From Orrella marina (GTDB lineage: Bacteria; Pseudomonadota; Gammaproteobacteria; Burkholderiales; Burkholderiaceae_B), in NCBI RefSeq assembly GCF_003058465.1, contig NZ_CP028901.1, positions 558,001 through 622,000 of the forward strand: DNA of 64,000 bases. The letters run 5' to 3'. The notes beneath the pieces were generated by a model. The model ran no database searches. It saw only the letters and a program-made list of their open reading frames with translations, and was not told the origin of the DNA. Position numbers and translations under genes: made by a program. Shown here one piece after another: positions 37,597 to 46,881 of the stretch (positions are counted from its first letter, which is position 1; the number at the start of each line of letters is the position of its first letter).

Positions 37597-37739
37597 CGGT
37601 CTGATCATGCGCGTGCGATTTTTGCACTAAGTCAAGCAGCACTTTGATCAATTATTTTGATACGATATTCTGAATAATAGAACAATGTGAATTTAATCTT
37701 GCTAGACAATTACTAAACGGGGATAGAAAGGAGACATTG

Positions 37740-38708
37740 ATGATGAAATGTAAATTCGCAATCGCTACCGCAGTTCTTTCACTAGGCTTTTTGCCGGTTG
37801 TGTCGCAGGCACAATCCTATCCGGATCGTCCAATCACGGTCATTGTGCCGTTTACACCGGGTGCCTCGACAGATAATCTCACCAGGGCCGCAGCCAAGGG
37901 ACTTCAGGACATTCTAGGGCAGCCTGTGATTGTGAGAAATCAGCCTGGTGCCGGGACGTCCATTGCCACTAACGCTGCACTGCGCGCCGATGCGGATGGC
38001 TACACAATTCTCATGCAGTCCAGTGGATTCATGACATCGCTATATGGCATGAAGAATCCTGGCTACAAGATGAGTGATTTCAACGCGATTGGCGCGCTTG
38101 GCTATACGCCCTTCATCATGCTTGCCCAGAACGAGGACTATGCGAAGTCCCTTGAAACATTTGTTGACTACCTCAAGTCAAACACAGGCAAGCTCAACGT
38201 TGCAACGCTCGGTGAAGGAGGAGTTCATGTTCTGCTTAGCAATGCATTTCAGAAAGAGGCCGGTTTCAAGTGGACCAATATCCCTTACAAGGGAGGCGCG
38301 CCAGCCATGAATGCATTGCTGGCAGGAGACGTGGTGTCCTATTCGGCAACGGTTTCCTTTGCGACCAGCCAGAAGGGGCAAGACCGTATCACGCCACTGG
38401 CGGTGACTAGCAAGACTCGCAGTGAGTTTTTTCCAGACATCCCGACTTTTGCAGAGAAGGGCTATCCCGGTGTCTATGCGCTTGCAGATTACGGATTGAT
38501 CGTGAGGTCCGACACGCCAGACGATATCCAGAAGAAGCTACGCGACGCCATGGCTAAAGTCATGAATTCCAAAGAGATGAAGGAGGTGCTGCGCAATCTC
38601 GGCATGGAGCCATTTGATGGGGATGCGACAGCGTACGAGAAGCAGATCAATGAGTTCGCAGAGTTCTATGCGCGCGAAGCCAAGGCACTCAACATGCCAG
38701 TGAACTGA
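37740..38708 (+). CDS. Bug/TctC-family tripartite tricarboxylate receptor
   Basis: 322 residues from ATG at 37740, with AGGAG six bases upstream. Signal peptide ends near SQAQS. Bug fold: YPDRPITVIVPFTPGASTDNLTR and the loop VIVRNQPGAGTSIATN, which cradle a carboxylated ligand, and IPYKGGAPAMNALLAGDV. No tctA/tctB genes are in the window, as usual for orphan Bug receptors in Burkholderiales. It follows the second dioxygenase module by 140 bases and may supply its substrate or sense it. Confidence 0.92.
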   Translation: MMKCKFAIATAVLSLGFLPVVSQAQSYPDRPITVIVPFTPGASTDNLTRAAAKGLQDILGQPVIVRNQPGAGTSIATNAALRADADGYTILMQSSGFMTSLYGMKNPGYKMSDFNAIGALGYTPFIMLAQNEDYAKSLETFVDYLKSNTGKLNVATLGEGGVHVLLSNAFQKEAGFKWTNIPYKGGAPAMNALLAGDVVSYSATVSFATSQKGQDRITPLAVTSKTRSEFFPDIPTFAEKGYPGVYALADYGLIVRSDTPDDIQKKLRDAMAKVMNSKEMKEVLRNLGMEPFDGDATAYEKQINEFAEFYAREAKALNMPVN

Positions 38709-38765
38709 AAATGAGATTGTGCCGGTCAGGTCTCTGATCTGATTCCAGCCGATCAGTTCATGCGT

Positions 38766-38805
38766 AAGCGGCGTGCTGGCTTGAGTCCAGTACGCCGCTT
38801 TACTG
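38766..38805 (+). terminator. Rho-independent terminator after the Bug receptor gene
   Basis: Strong hairpin AAGCGGCGT (38766-38774) with ACGCCGCTT (38792-38800), with inner CTGG/CCAG pairing, followed by a T-rich TACTGTCTGTT. It closes the operon that ends with the Bug receptor. Confidence 0.65.
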
Positions 38806-38960
38806 TCTGTTGGGCATGTTTGAGACGCTCTGCGCAATCCCGCTGTTGCGGGCACCTCGGGGTTGGATGCAGAGTTGATTCTTTGCGGGCATTGATTCAT
38901 CCGCAGTTGAGAATCGGTGCGGATTTGGATCCCTGAATCCTCTTGCCGAAGTAAGGAGCT

Positions 38961-39896
38961 ATGAGCATGGACGAGTTGCGTTGCCTTAAAACCTTTCTGG
39001 AGGTGGCTCGCCGCAATAGCTTTGCAGGGGCGGCAGGCCATTTTGGGGTGTCCCGCGCATCCGTCACCAAACAGATTGCCTGGCTGGAGAAATCGTTCAA
39101 CACCAAGCTCATTAATCGCACGACCAAGCAGATGGGCTTGACACGGGCCGGAGAGAAGGTTCTCGAGAACGCTGCTGCATTACTCGAACAGTACGAAGGA
39201 CTGCGGGAATCGGTCACCAACTTGTCAGGGGAAGTCAGTGGAGAGATCAGAATTGGCGTTCCACCTTCATTTGGGACGCGCAGAATGCTGCCTGTCGTGA
39301 GCGAGTTTCTGCAGAAGTACCCCGAAGTGTCGGTTTCTCTGACTCTGCTGACCGTTCGCAAGGAGGAAACATTCGTTGAGCAGGGGCTCGATGTCGGGAT
39401 CATCATTGTTCCGGTTTTGAGAGACTCGAGTCATGTGGCCATCCCTCTTGCACAAGCTCCGCAGGCGCTTGTCGCGTCACCAGGCTACCTTGCCAGACAC
39501 GGGCCGATTCAGCACCCCCAGGATCTTTCTGAGTGTAATTGTCTGATCAATTTGAATAAATCTCCTACCGGGATCTGGACCCTGAATGGGTCGCAAGGGG
39601 CAGTTTCTGTCCGGGTCATGGGTAACCTCAAATCTGACTTCGGCGATTCGCTTAAAGATGCAGCCATTGCCGGGCTTGGCGTGTCGATGCATCCGTACTA
39701 CATGGTCGCCGAGGAGCTGGAGAAGGGATTGTTAAAAGTTGTACTGCCTGACTACTTACCGACCAGTCTGGATATCTACGCCATCTACTCATCGCGCAAG
39801 AACATCCAGCTACGCCTGCGCCTGTTTCTCGACTTCCTGCGCGACTGGGCCGCGCACCCGAAGGCTTGGGAGCAACCATTCGCGGGATCCCGGTGA
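38961..39896 (+). CDS. LysR-type transcriptional regulator
   Basis: 311 residues. HTH at about 5-65 with FLEVARRNSFAGAAGHFGVSRASVTKQIAWLE, the CrgA/PA2206-like LTTR type, and a substrate-binding domain to about 295. ATG at 38961 is followed by a second ATG two codons later. It stands alone after a terminator and before the CoA-pathway operon on the same strand, so it may control either side. The effector is unknown. Confidence 0.9.
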   Translation: MSMDELRCLKTFLEVARRNSFAGAAGHFGVSRASVTKQIAWLEKSFNTKLINRTTKQMGLTRAGEKVLENAAALLEQYEGLRESVTNLSGEVSGEIRIGVPPSFGTRRMLPVVSEFLQKYPEVSVSLTLLTVRKEETFVEQGLDVGIIIVPVLRDSSHVAIPLAQAPQALVASPGYLARHGPIQHPQDLSECNCLINLNKSPTGIWTLNGSQGAVSVRVMGNLKSDFGDSLKDAAIAGLGVSMHPYYMVAEELEKGLLKVVLPDYLPTSLDIYAIYSSRKNIQLRLRLFLDFLRDWAAHPKAWEQPFAGSR

Positions 39897-39936
39897 ACGC
39901 CCGGTAAATCTGGAATAAAGGGTTTACCCGAATTGC

Positions 39937-39956
39937 GAGACGAGGTATTTCGTCTC
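39937..39956. repeat. Inverted repeat GAGACGA / TCGTCTC
   Basis: Perfect 7-base arms with a 6-base loop (GGTATT), 41 bases after the lysR stop and upstream of the CoA-transferase operon. No T-tract. It could be a weak terminator or a regulator site. Confidence 0.4.
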
Positions 39957-39970
39957 AACATGGTTACTTT

Positions 39971-39987
39971 GTTCCGATATTCAGAAC
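39971..39987. promoter_or_regulatory. Candidate IclR-type operator before the CoA-transferase operon
   Basis: GTTCCGATATTCAGAAC is a near-palindrome: arms GTTCYGA and TCRGAAC around TAT, one mismatch. It lies 72 bases before the CoA-transferase start. IclR-family sites commonly have TTCCG/CGGAA half-sites, and an IclR gene ends this operon. A related shorter palindrome TATTCTGAATA occurs at about 37666-37676 ahead of the Bug receptor gene. Confidence 0.45.
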
Positions 39988-40059
39988 GAAGTAGCAAAAT
40001 ATGTATTGTTCATCTTTTTTCGCATTTGTTCAATCACACACATCAGGACCTCACTGTTT

Positions 40060-41262
40060 ATGTCTTCACATGCACCTGCTCCGCTAACAGGCGTCGTAAT
40101 TCTGGATCTCACGCAGATTTACAACGGACCGTATGCAACCTTTTTAATGGCTCGCGCCGGTGCAACCGTTATCAAAGTCGAACCCCCTGGTGGCGAGCAT
40201 TTGAGAAAGCGGCATCGCTCAAGTGGTGTTTGCGAACCGTTCGGGGTTCTGAACTCGAACAAGCTCAGTGTATGTCTGGACCTGAAGGACCCTGACGGCG
40301 TGCAGACACTCTTGAAGATGGTGTCGCAGGCTGATGTGATCGTGAACAATTTTGCGCCAGGCGCGATGGACAGACTTGGACTAAGCAACGAGGTCATCAG
40401 GCAAGCTAATCCGGACATCATCATTGCTTGCAGCACCGGTTACGGCACCAGCGGTCGCTACCGCAACTATCCAGCCATGGATCTGACGCTTCAGGCAATG
40501 TCTGGCTTTATGTCGATTACGGGATCGCCCGAAACACCACCATTGAAAGCGGGTCCAGCTGTGTGTGATTTTCTCGCGGGAATCCATTTGTATGGGGCCA
40601 TCATGACCGCTCTCTACGAACGCGCTGCGACCGGACGCGCGAGCGAAGTCGAGGTGTCGATGCTGGATTCCGCATTCCCGACCATGCTTTCTAGTCTGGG
40701 TATGCACAAGCTTGGTGATACAAGCTGCAAGAGAACCGGAAACCGGCATGGCGGACTGACCATGGCGCCTTACAACGTTTATCCGGCAGCGGACGGCAAT
40801 GTTGCCATTCTGGCCGTTAGCGAAGCCCATTGGAGTTCGTTGACCGATGTGCTCGGCAAACCGCAATGGAAGGACGATCCGAAGTTTTGCAATAAGGAAA
40901 TGCGTGTCAAAAACATGGATCTGCTGGATGAGAGCATCGGTGAGTTGACCGCCAGAATCGCCAAACAGGATCTATTCGAAATGCTCGTCAAGGCTCGCAT
41001 TCCGAGTGCGCCTGTGCGTGAGCTTGACGAGGTCATTCAGGACCAGCATCTGCACGAGACCGGCATGCTCTCCTGGGTTGAACATCCTGAATATGGACAT
41101 GTTCTGGCGCATGGCAGTCCGCTCAAGTTTGAAGGACACGACATGCCGCAGTACCAACCGAGCAAGCGACTCGGTGCAGACACAGAGCATGTGCTTAAGG
41201 AGATGTTGGGGCTCGATTCAGATGACGTAGAACGGGTCATGTCGGTGACCCGTGGAGCCTGA
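40060..41262 (+). CDS. CaiB/BaiF family (family III) CoA transferase
   Basis: 400 residues from ATG at 40060; an earlier in-frame ATG adds 18 non-homologous residues. The family start is GVVILDLTQIYNGPYATFLMA, followed by VIKVEPPGGEH and the CoA-binding region LNSNKLSVCLDLK. The putative catalytic Asp is in YPAMDLTLQAMSG. It would activate a carboxylic acid to its CoA thioester, the entry step for the acyl-CoA dehydrogenase, hydratase and thiolase-like genes that follow. Possibly regulated by the IclR protein through the site at 39971. Confidence 0.9.
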   Translation: MSSHAPAPLTGVVILDLTQIYNGPYATFLMARAGATVIKVEPPGGEHLRKRHRSSGVCEPFGVLNSNKLSVCLDLKDPDGVQTLLKMVSQADVIVNNFAPGAMDRLGLSNEVIRQANPDIIIACSTGYGTSGRYRNYPAMDLTLQAMSGFMSITGSPETPPLKAGPAVCDFLAGIHLYGAIMTALYERAATGRASEVEVSMLDSAFPTMLSSLGMHKLGDTSCKRTGNRHGGLTMAPYNVYPAADGNVAILAVSEAHWSSLTDVLGKPQWKDDPKFCNKEMRVKNMDLLDESIGELTARIAKQDLFEMLVKARIPSAPVRELDEVIQDQHLHETGMLSWVEHPEYGHVLAHGSPLKFEGHDMPQYQPSKRLGADTEHVLKEMLGLDSDDVERVMSVTRGA

Positions 41263-41363
41263 TCGTTCGTCGCTCCAGCACGCCTGAGTGACACGCAGTA
41301 ATAACCTGGCAGCACTGAACACTTTTAACGATGTTTCGTATCTATTTACAAGGGGACAACTGA

Positions 41364-42533
41364 ATGCTGAACCATGACGCAGGTCTATCTGAGGACCTGA
41401 TCCAGATTCGTGAAACCACTCGGCGCTTTATGGAGAAGGAGGTTCTGCCAGTCGAAGCCAAGGTGGAACACGACGCCCACGAATTGCCGCCCGAGTTGCT
41501 CAAACCGCTGCAGTCACGCGCCAAAGAAATAGGCTTGTGGGCGGTCCGCTCACCTGTTGAATACGGTGGGGCTGGTCTGAATCTGCTCGAGTCAACGGTG
41601 ATCGCAGAGGAAACCGCAAAATGCAGAATGGGTGCATACATCCCGGCGTGTGGTGCAACGGGTTCCAATCCGCCAGCACCCATTCTCCTGGGCACCAAAG
41701 AGCAGATCGAGAAGTTTGCAGTGCCTGCGATTCGTGATGGCAGCAAGGCTTACATGGCCATCAGCGAAGCGTCGGGTGGGGCGGATCCCGCCCGGTCGAT
41801 CCGGACACGTGCGGTCCTGAAAGGTGACCGGTACATCGTCAATGGCACAAAAATGTGGATCACTGGCGCTGCCAAGGCTTCCTGGGGCCTGCTTTTTGCC
41901 AGAACGGGTGAACAGGGCCAGCGTGGTGGCATCACCTGTTTCATCGTCGATGGCCGACCCAAAGGTATGAGCGTACGAGAGATCGGCGTGATTCGTTCGT
42001 ATTCCCCGTATGAGCTGCATTTTGAGGATGTCGAGATTCCGGTTGAGCACCGCCTTGGTGAAGAAGGGCAGGGGTTTGCATTGGCAGAGCGCTGGCTGGT
42101 CGAGGGCAGGGTGCCGTACGCTGCCGGTACGATCGGCATTGCGCAGGCAGCCCTGAAAATTGCCATCGACTGGGCTCGCGAAAGGGAGGTCTTCAAGTCG
42201 AAACTGTCGGAGAAACAGGCAATTCAGTGGATGGTCGTTGATAGTGAGATGGAATTGCGTCAGGCTCGTCTGCTGGTCTATGAGGCAGCCAGACGTTGTG
42301 ATGCGGGGCTGTCTTTCAAGACAGAAGCGTCGATTGCCAAAGTTGTCGCGACCGAAACCGCCGGCAGAGTGATTGATCGTTGTATCCAGATTCTGGGGGG
42401 AATGGGTGTCTCGAAAGAAATGCCGCTCGAGCGCTGGTACAGGGAGATGCGAATCAAGCGGATCGGCGAAGGTCCCTCTGAAGTGCATCGCATGGTGCTC
42501 GCACGCGAGCTTTTCAGTGGCAACAACGTCTGA
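41364..42533 (+). CDS. Acyl-CoA dehydrogenase
   Basis: 389 residues, complete ACAD: N-terminal helical domain, beta domain with AYMAISEASGGADPARSIRT and WITGAAKASWG, and C-terminal domain with IQILGGMGVSKEMPLERWYR. The candidate base Glu lies in GEGPSEVHR, where many members have YEGTSE. It introduces an alpha-beta double bond into the CoA ester, passing electrons to ETF. Eleven bases before the hydratase gene. Confidence 0.92.
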   Translation: MLNHDAGLSEDLIQIRETTRRFMEKEVLPVEAKVEHDAHELPPELLKPLQSRAKEIGLWAVRSPVEYGGAGLNLLESTVIAEETAKCRMGAYIPACGATGSNPPAPILLGTKEQIEKFAVPAIRDGSKAYMAISEASGGADPARSIRTRAVLKGDRYIVNGTKMWITGAAKASWGLLFARTGEQGQRGGITCFIVDGRPKGMSVREIGVIRSYSPYELHFEDVEIPVEHRLGEEGQGFALAERWLVEGRVPYAAGTIGIAQAALKIAIDWAREREVFKSKLSEKQAIQWMVVDSEMELRQARLLVYEAARRCDAGLSFKTEASIAKVVATETAGRVIDRCIQILGGMGVSKEMPLERWYREMRIKRIGEGPSEVHRMVLARELFSGNNV

Positions 42534-42544
42534 GAGGCAGAAAT

Positions 42545-43321
42545 ATGTCGATTGACCTCCAATTAGACCAGGAAGGGATTGCTCTTGTGACGATCAATCG
42601 TCCTGAGAGAAGAAATGCATTTGATGCTGAGCACTATCGCCTGATTTCTGAAGCATGGCAGACCGTGCGCGACGACCCTGCAATCAGGGTCGCCGTCATC
42701 ACCGGTGCAGGTGATAAAGCATTCAGTGCCGGGGCTGACCTCAAGACCTATGTCGGTCGCGAGTCCAGTATGTCTGAACACTGGCTGACCCAGAAAGATC
42801 AGCTTCTGAACCGTGGGCTGGAAGTATGGAAGCCCATTATTGCAGCTGTGAATGGTTATTGCATCGGTGGTGGTATGACGTTGCTTCTGGCCACTGACAT
42901 TCGTGTGGCATCGGAGCACGCGACTTTCGGCCTGTCAGAGGTCAAGCGAGGAATCGTCGCGGCCAATGGTGGTACACAACGGGTTGTCGCACAACTTCCA
43001 TATCCCATTGCGATGGAGTTGTTGCTCACGGGCGATGCGATTGATGCCGAGACAGCACTACGCTGGGGCCTGATCAACAAGATTGTTCCGCACGATCGTC
43101 TGCTGGATGAGGCCATGCAATACGCCAGACGCGTGGCAGCCAACGCGCCGCTGGCATTGCAGGCCACCAAGGAGCTGGCAGTCAAAGCGCCAGAGTTGGG
43201 GTTGTCGGCCGGCCTCAGGATGGAGCAATACGTCAATCGCATGTTGCGCATGACAGAAGACGCAAAAGAGGGCGCCAGGGCGTTTCAGGAAAAGCGTGCT
43301 CCCGTGTTCAAGGCAAACTGA
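42545..43321 (+). CDS. Enoyl-CoA hydratase/isomerase family protein
   Basis: 258 residues, crotonase fold. Oxyanion-hole segments FSAGADLKTY and NGYCIGGGMTLLLATD are intact, followed by ATFGLSEVKRGIVAANGGTQRV, which contains the usual catalytic-residue region. It likely hydrates the unsaturated CoA ester made by the preceding enzyme. Its stop shares one base with the start of the thiolase-like gene (TGATG). Confidence 0.9.
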   Translation: MSIDLQLDQEGIALVTINRPERRNAFDAEHYRLISEAWQTVRDDPAIRVAVITGAGDKAFSAGADLKTYVGRESSMSEHWLTQKDQLLNRGLEVWKPIIAAVNGYCIGGGMTLLLATDIRVASEHATFGLSEVKRGIVAANGGTQRVVAQLPYPIAMELLLTGDAIDAETALRWGLINKIVPHDRLLDEAMQYARRVAANAPLALQATKELAVKAPELGLSAGLRMEQYVNRMLRMTEDAKEGARAFQEKRAPVFKAN

Positions 43322-44457
43322 TGGGTGCTCAGATGATGCGAGGCAAATATGTGATCGCGGGAATCGGCAACACAGCGTTTGGCAAACTGGGGCTCGACAC
43401 CGTCACCTTGAATGTGATGGCGTGCAAGGCGGCGCTTGAAGACGCTGGCGTTGACAAGGTTGATGTCGACGCCTTGCTACTCAAAACTCCAACCTCGGCG
43501 AAAGAAATTCTTTATGGCCAGAAGGTCGCCCAGGCCATGGGAATGCAACCCCGCTGGGGCGGAGCCTGGGATCAAGGCGGCGCGGCCAATCTGACACTGA
43601 TCAATATAGCGATGATGGCGATCGAAACCGGGCAGTGCGAGATTGCTCTGGTGTCATACGCTGACAACCCGAGAAGTGGTAACCGGCAGGTCTACGGTCG
43701 CCCAAGGGGTAACGATGCAGCCTACGGATGGTTCTCGACCGCTGCTGGCTACGGGATGATTCATCGGGCGCACGTGGCACAGTACCAGACTGATCCGAGA
43801 GCATTCGGCGAGTTTGCGATTGCGGTGCGAAAGCATGGTGCACAGAACCCCAATGCACAGTTGCAGAAGGCGATCTCGATGGATGATTATCTGGCCTCTG
43901 CCTGGGTTGTTGATCCTTTGCGTCGTGATGATTGCTGCCTGGTGTCGGATGGCGCAGCGGCGGTGGTGGTCATGAGTGCAGAGAAGGCCCGGCAGTTGCA
44001 GGTTCGCGAGCCAGTTCCGATTCTGGGTATTGGCGGCGCACAGGAGTCATATGACGTTCATCTAAGGCCATGCCTGACAACGACGCAGGCTGCACGCAGC
44101 GCAAAGCTGGCGTTCGAGATGGCAGGAGTCAAGCCAGCAGACATCAGTGTCGCCCAGATTTACGACTGTTTCACAATCACCGGGTTGATGACGCTTGAGG
44201 ATTATGGATTCTGCGACAAAGGTGGCGTCTACGAGTTCGTGCGCGATGGACAGATTCAGCACGGTGGACGCTTGCCCGTCAATACCAGCGGTGGCTTGTT
44301 GTCTGAAACCGGAACGCCGGGCCTTCCACTCGTACTCGAAGCGGTACGTCAGGTGCGTGGGAGCGCCAATCTCCAGGTGCCGGATGTGCGTTACAGCCTT
44401 GTCAGTAATCAGGGTGGAACCATGCATACCCATGCAACGATGATCCTCGGAGCTTGA
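43321..44457 (+). CDS. Thiolase-superfamily protein lacking the nucleophilic Cys (Ltp/SCP2-thiolase-like)
   Basis: 378 residues, thiolase fold. The segment that normally holds the acyl-carrying Cys reads GGAWDQGGAANLTLINIAMM, with no Cys. The usual GHP histidine motif reads NTSGGLLSETGTPG. YDCFTITGLMTLEDYGFC is characteristic of the lipid-transfer/SCP2 group. Homologues that pair with a DUF35 partner, as in steroid side-chain degradation (Ltp2 with ChsH2), are retro-aldolases rather than thiolases. The next gene encodes a DUF35 protein, so retro-aldol cleavage of a 3-hydroxyacyl-CoA is a better guess than thiolysis. Confidence 0.85.
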   Translation: MGAQMMRGKYVIAGIGNTAFGKLGLDTVTLNVMACKAALEDAGVDKVDVDALLLKTPTSAKEILYGQKVAQAMGMQPRWGGAWDQGGAANLTLINIAMMAIETGQCEIALVSYADNPRSGNRQVYGRPRGNDAAYGWFSTAAGYGMIHRAHVAQYQTDPRAFGEFAIAVRKHGAQNPNAQLQKAISMDDYLASAWVVDPLRRDDCCLVSDGAAAVVVMSAEKARQLQVREPVPILGIGGAQESYDVHLRPCLTTTQAARSAKLAFEMAGVKPADISVAQIYDCFTITGLMTLEDYGFCDKGGVYEFVRDGQIQHGGRLPVNTSGGLLSETGTPGLPLVLEAVRQVRGSANLQVPDVRYSLVSNQGGTMHTHATMILGA

Positions 44458-44462
44458 AGCAG

Positions 44463-44852
44463 ATGACAACAGAAATTGCAGTTGATGTGGATTCCATCAA
44501 CAAGCCCTACTGGGATGGATTGAAGCAAGGGCAATTATTCTATCAGGCATGTCAGTGCGGACATCACTGGCTGCCACCGAGTCGGCACTGTCCGGCTTGC
44601 TTGAACGAGAATGTCACATGGCAGCAGGCCAGTGGCGAGGCGACAGTTGTCAGCTGGGTCGTCTACCACGTGGCGTACAACCCCGAGTTCAAGGACAGGC
44701 TCCCCTACAACGTGGCCATCGTACGCCTGCGAGAGGGGCCTCAGTTGATTACCAATATCGAGGGTGACACACAACGTCTGGCCGTGGGTGAGACCGTCAG
44801 GCTGAAGGTTGACCTTGGCCTTGAACAACCGCTAGCAAGATTCAGTATCTGA
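44463..44852 (+). CDS. DUF35 OB-fold protein with Zn ribbon
   Basis: 129 residues from ATG at 44463. A rubredoxin-like zinc ribbon (about 26-48) reads ACQCGHHWLPPSRHCPAC, here with a CxC first half instead of the usual CxxC. The OB-fold follows (VVSWVVYHVAYNPEF, then VAIVRLREGPQLITN). DUF35 proteins form complexes with Cys-less thiolase-like proteins and can carry acyl-CoA. Five bases after the thiolase-like gene, so the two probably act as one enzyme. Confidence 0.88.
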   Translation: MTTEIAVDVDSINKPYWDGLKQGQLFYQACQCGHHWLPPSRHCPACLNENVTWQQASGEATVVSWVVYHVAYNPEFKDRLPYNVAIVRLREGPQLITNIEGDTQRLAVGETVRLKVDLGLEQPLARFSI

Positions 44853-44910
44853 CAAGCCTGAATGCGCCGGTCCGGTGCCAAAAACAACAATTGATCAATG
44901 GAGACGTAAG

Positions 44911-45906
44911 ATGTTTGCAAACAGTATGAGAGGGAAGGCCAGAGTCGTCAGTCTGATTCTGGCCTCAATGGCAGTCATGGGGCTGTCGGCTTCAGTGTCT
45001 GCACAGGGCAGCTTTCCGGACAGGACTATTCGCATGGTCGTGCCGTATCCACCCGGAGGCAGTACTGACAATCTGGCACGTGTCTTCACGCAGGAACTAG
45101 CAAAGGCGACGAGCATGCCGGTCATTGTGGATAACAAGCCAGGCGGGGGAACCACTGTTGGTGCGCTTAATGTGAAGAACGCCCCGGCTGATGGGTATTC
45201 ACTCTTGTTTCAGGTGGACGGGTTATTCAATGGAAAGCTCTCGTCGCCTACGATTCCATACGAAATCGAAGACTTCGAGATCATTGCCCCTCTGTCACAG
45301 ACACCTTATGCACTGCTCACCCCCGCCGGCCTGAACATCCGTAGCCTGGATGATCTGAAGGCTCACGCACAGAAAAACAATGGTGAGCTGACGATCGGTA
45401 CGCTGGGCATTGGCGTGAGCTCATACAGCATAATGGGCAATGCACTGGCCGCTGCGCTGGACGTCAAGCCAGTTTTTATTCCTTACAAAGGTGGCGCCCA
45501 GGGGGTCAATGCATTGATGGCAGGTGAGGTCGATGTCTACTTCGCAACGGTCGGACTGACACGCACGCTGGAAGGCAACGACCGAGTCAACATTCTTGCG
45601 ACGACAGGTAACCCCGGCAATAACAAGTTCCTTGAGGGTGTGCCATCATTTGTCGATCTCGGTGTTGAAGATCTTCAGTTTCTGAGTCTCTATGGCGTGG
45701 CAGTTCGCTCGGATACGCCCAAGCCGATTAAAGATAAACTGCGTCAGACGCTTAATGAAGTCACCGTGTCTGACGCCATGAAGAAGTCCCGCGAACAGGT
45801 CTCACTTGAAGATTATCCGGGAACCCTGGATGACTACAAGAAAGACGCGGAAAAGAACATCCAGATGTACAAGGATGCGTACGCAAAGGAAAAGACTGCA
45901 AACTGA
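44911..45906 (+). CDS. Bug/TctC-family tripartite tricarboxylate receptor
   Basis: 331 residues from ATG at 44911 with GGAGA six bases upstream; an in-frame ATG at 44875 lacks a ribosome site. Signal peptide about 34 residues, ending SVSAQG. Bug motifs: FPDRTIRMVVPYPPGGSTDNLAR, VIVDNKPGGGTTVG and IPYKGGAQGVNALMAGEVD. Encoded 58 bases after the DUF35 gene, it is the probable periplasmic binding protein for the acid degraded by this operon. No TctAB partner is nearby. Confidence 0.92.
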   Translation: MFANSMRGKARVVSLILASMAVMGLSASVSAQGSFPDRTIRMVVPYPPGGSTDNLARVFTQELAKATSMPVIVDNKPGGGTTVGALNVKNAPADGYSLLFQVDGLFNGKLSSPTIPYEIEDFEIIAPLSQTPYALLTPAGLNIRSLDDLKAHAQKNNGELTIGTLGIGVSSYSIMGNALAAALDVKPVFIPYKGGAQGVNALMAGEVDVYFATVGLTRTLEGNDRVNILATTGNPGNNKFLEGVPSFVDLGVEDLQFLSLYGVAVRSDTPKPIKDKLRQTLNEVTVSDAMKKSREQVSLEDYPGTLDDYKKDAEKNIQMYKDAYAKEKTAN

Positions 45907-46029
45907 AGCCGTGCTTCACGGTTTCGATGTTTGCAAGAGTGCTGGCGGCCGCCATTTCGGCTGTGTGTGGCAGCTCACCTATAATCCAATGGTCTGCTAC
46001 ACAGCTCGCCTTGTCATTGAACGGGTTCC

Positions 46030-46881
46030 ATGATGAGTCCATGGCAAGGATATCTAACTTATGCCCCAACTTCCCCCGTGAATGAGCCTACAACGAAAGT
46101 GGCTCCCCCGAAAAAAGCGCCTAGTCTGGACTCGACGGTTGTCAAAGGGTTCGAGTTGGTCGAATTCCTTGCTGATCAGGACGAGCCCATTGGTGTGTCG
46201 TCGATTGCCACGCACTTTGGCTGGCAAAAGAGTAATGTTCATCGCCTGCTGTCAACGCTCAAGGCGCTTGGTTACGTCCGCCAGGACACTTCGACCAGTC
46301 GCTACGAGATTAGTCTCAAGACATGGGAGCTTGGGGTGAAAGTGCTTGGCAGGAACGTCATCAAACGGTGCGCGCAGCCCTCGATGCATGCGTTAAACAG
46401 ACAGTTTTCGGAAAATGTGAACCTGTCCATCCTGGTTGGGAAGGAAGTCCTGTATCTGGATAATGTCCTTTCTCCCTATCCGCTTCGGACGACCGCATCG
46501 CCAGGAAGCCGGGTGCCTGCAGTCTTTCCTGCATCAGGCAAGGCCATTCTGGCTTTCAGGGAGGACGCGCGCGCTGTTTGCCAGGAAATCATCAGTTCCC
46601 ATCCTCAGGCCCGTGATCTGGATGTGGAGAAACTTCTGACCGAACTTGAAAAGATTCGCCAGACTGGATACGCCATCAGTCTTAGTGGTTGGCGTTTGAA
46701 TGTGAATTCAATTGCGGCTCCGATCCTGAATCGTTCAGGCAAGTCCGTGGCGGCAATTGGTATCAGCGGCCCCTCAGAGCGAATGACAGAAGACGTGATT
46801 GAAGGGATGACGTCAGCGTTGCTACATGCAGCGAATCAGGTCTCGGAGATCTATGCAGGGCCAGGTTCGGCAGACTTCTAG
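46030..46881 (+). CDS. IclR-family transcriptional regulator
   Basis: 283 residues. A winged HTH (about 35-100) carries VKGFELVEFLADQDEPIGVSSIATHFGWQKSNVHRLLSTL, shown here as two parts of one helix-rich region. The C-terminal GAF-like effector domain (about 115-275) includes FPASGKAILAF. The first 25 residues are extra; GTG at 46078 is an alternative start. It follows the CoA-pathway and Bug genes on the same strand and is the probable binder of the palindrome at 39971-39987. The 3' end of this gene is duplicated beyond the insertion sequence that landed next to it; the gene itself is intact. Confidence 0.9.
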   Translation: MMSPWQGYLTYAPTSPVNEPTTKVAPPKKAPSLDSTVVKGFELVEFLADQDEPIGVSSIATHFGWQKSNVHRLLSTLKALGYVRQDTSTSRYEISLKTWELGVKVLGRNVIKRCAQPSMHALNRQFSENVNLSILVGKEVLYLDNVLSPYPLRTTASPGSRVPAVFPASGKAILAFREDARAVCQEIISSHPQARDLDVEKLLTELEKIRQTGYAISLSGWRLNVNSIAAPILNRSGKSVAAIGISGPSERMTEDVIEGMTSALLHAANQVSEIYAGPGSADF

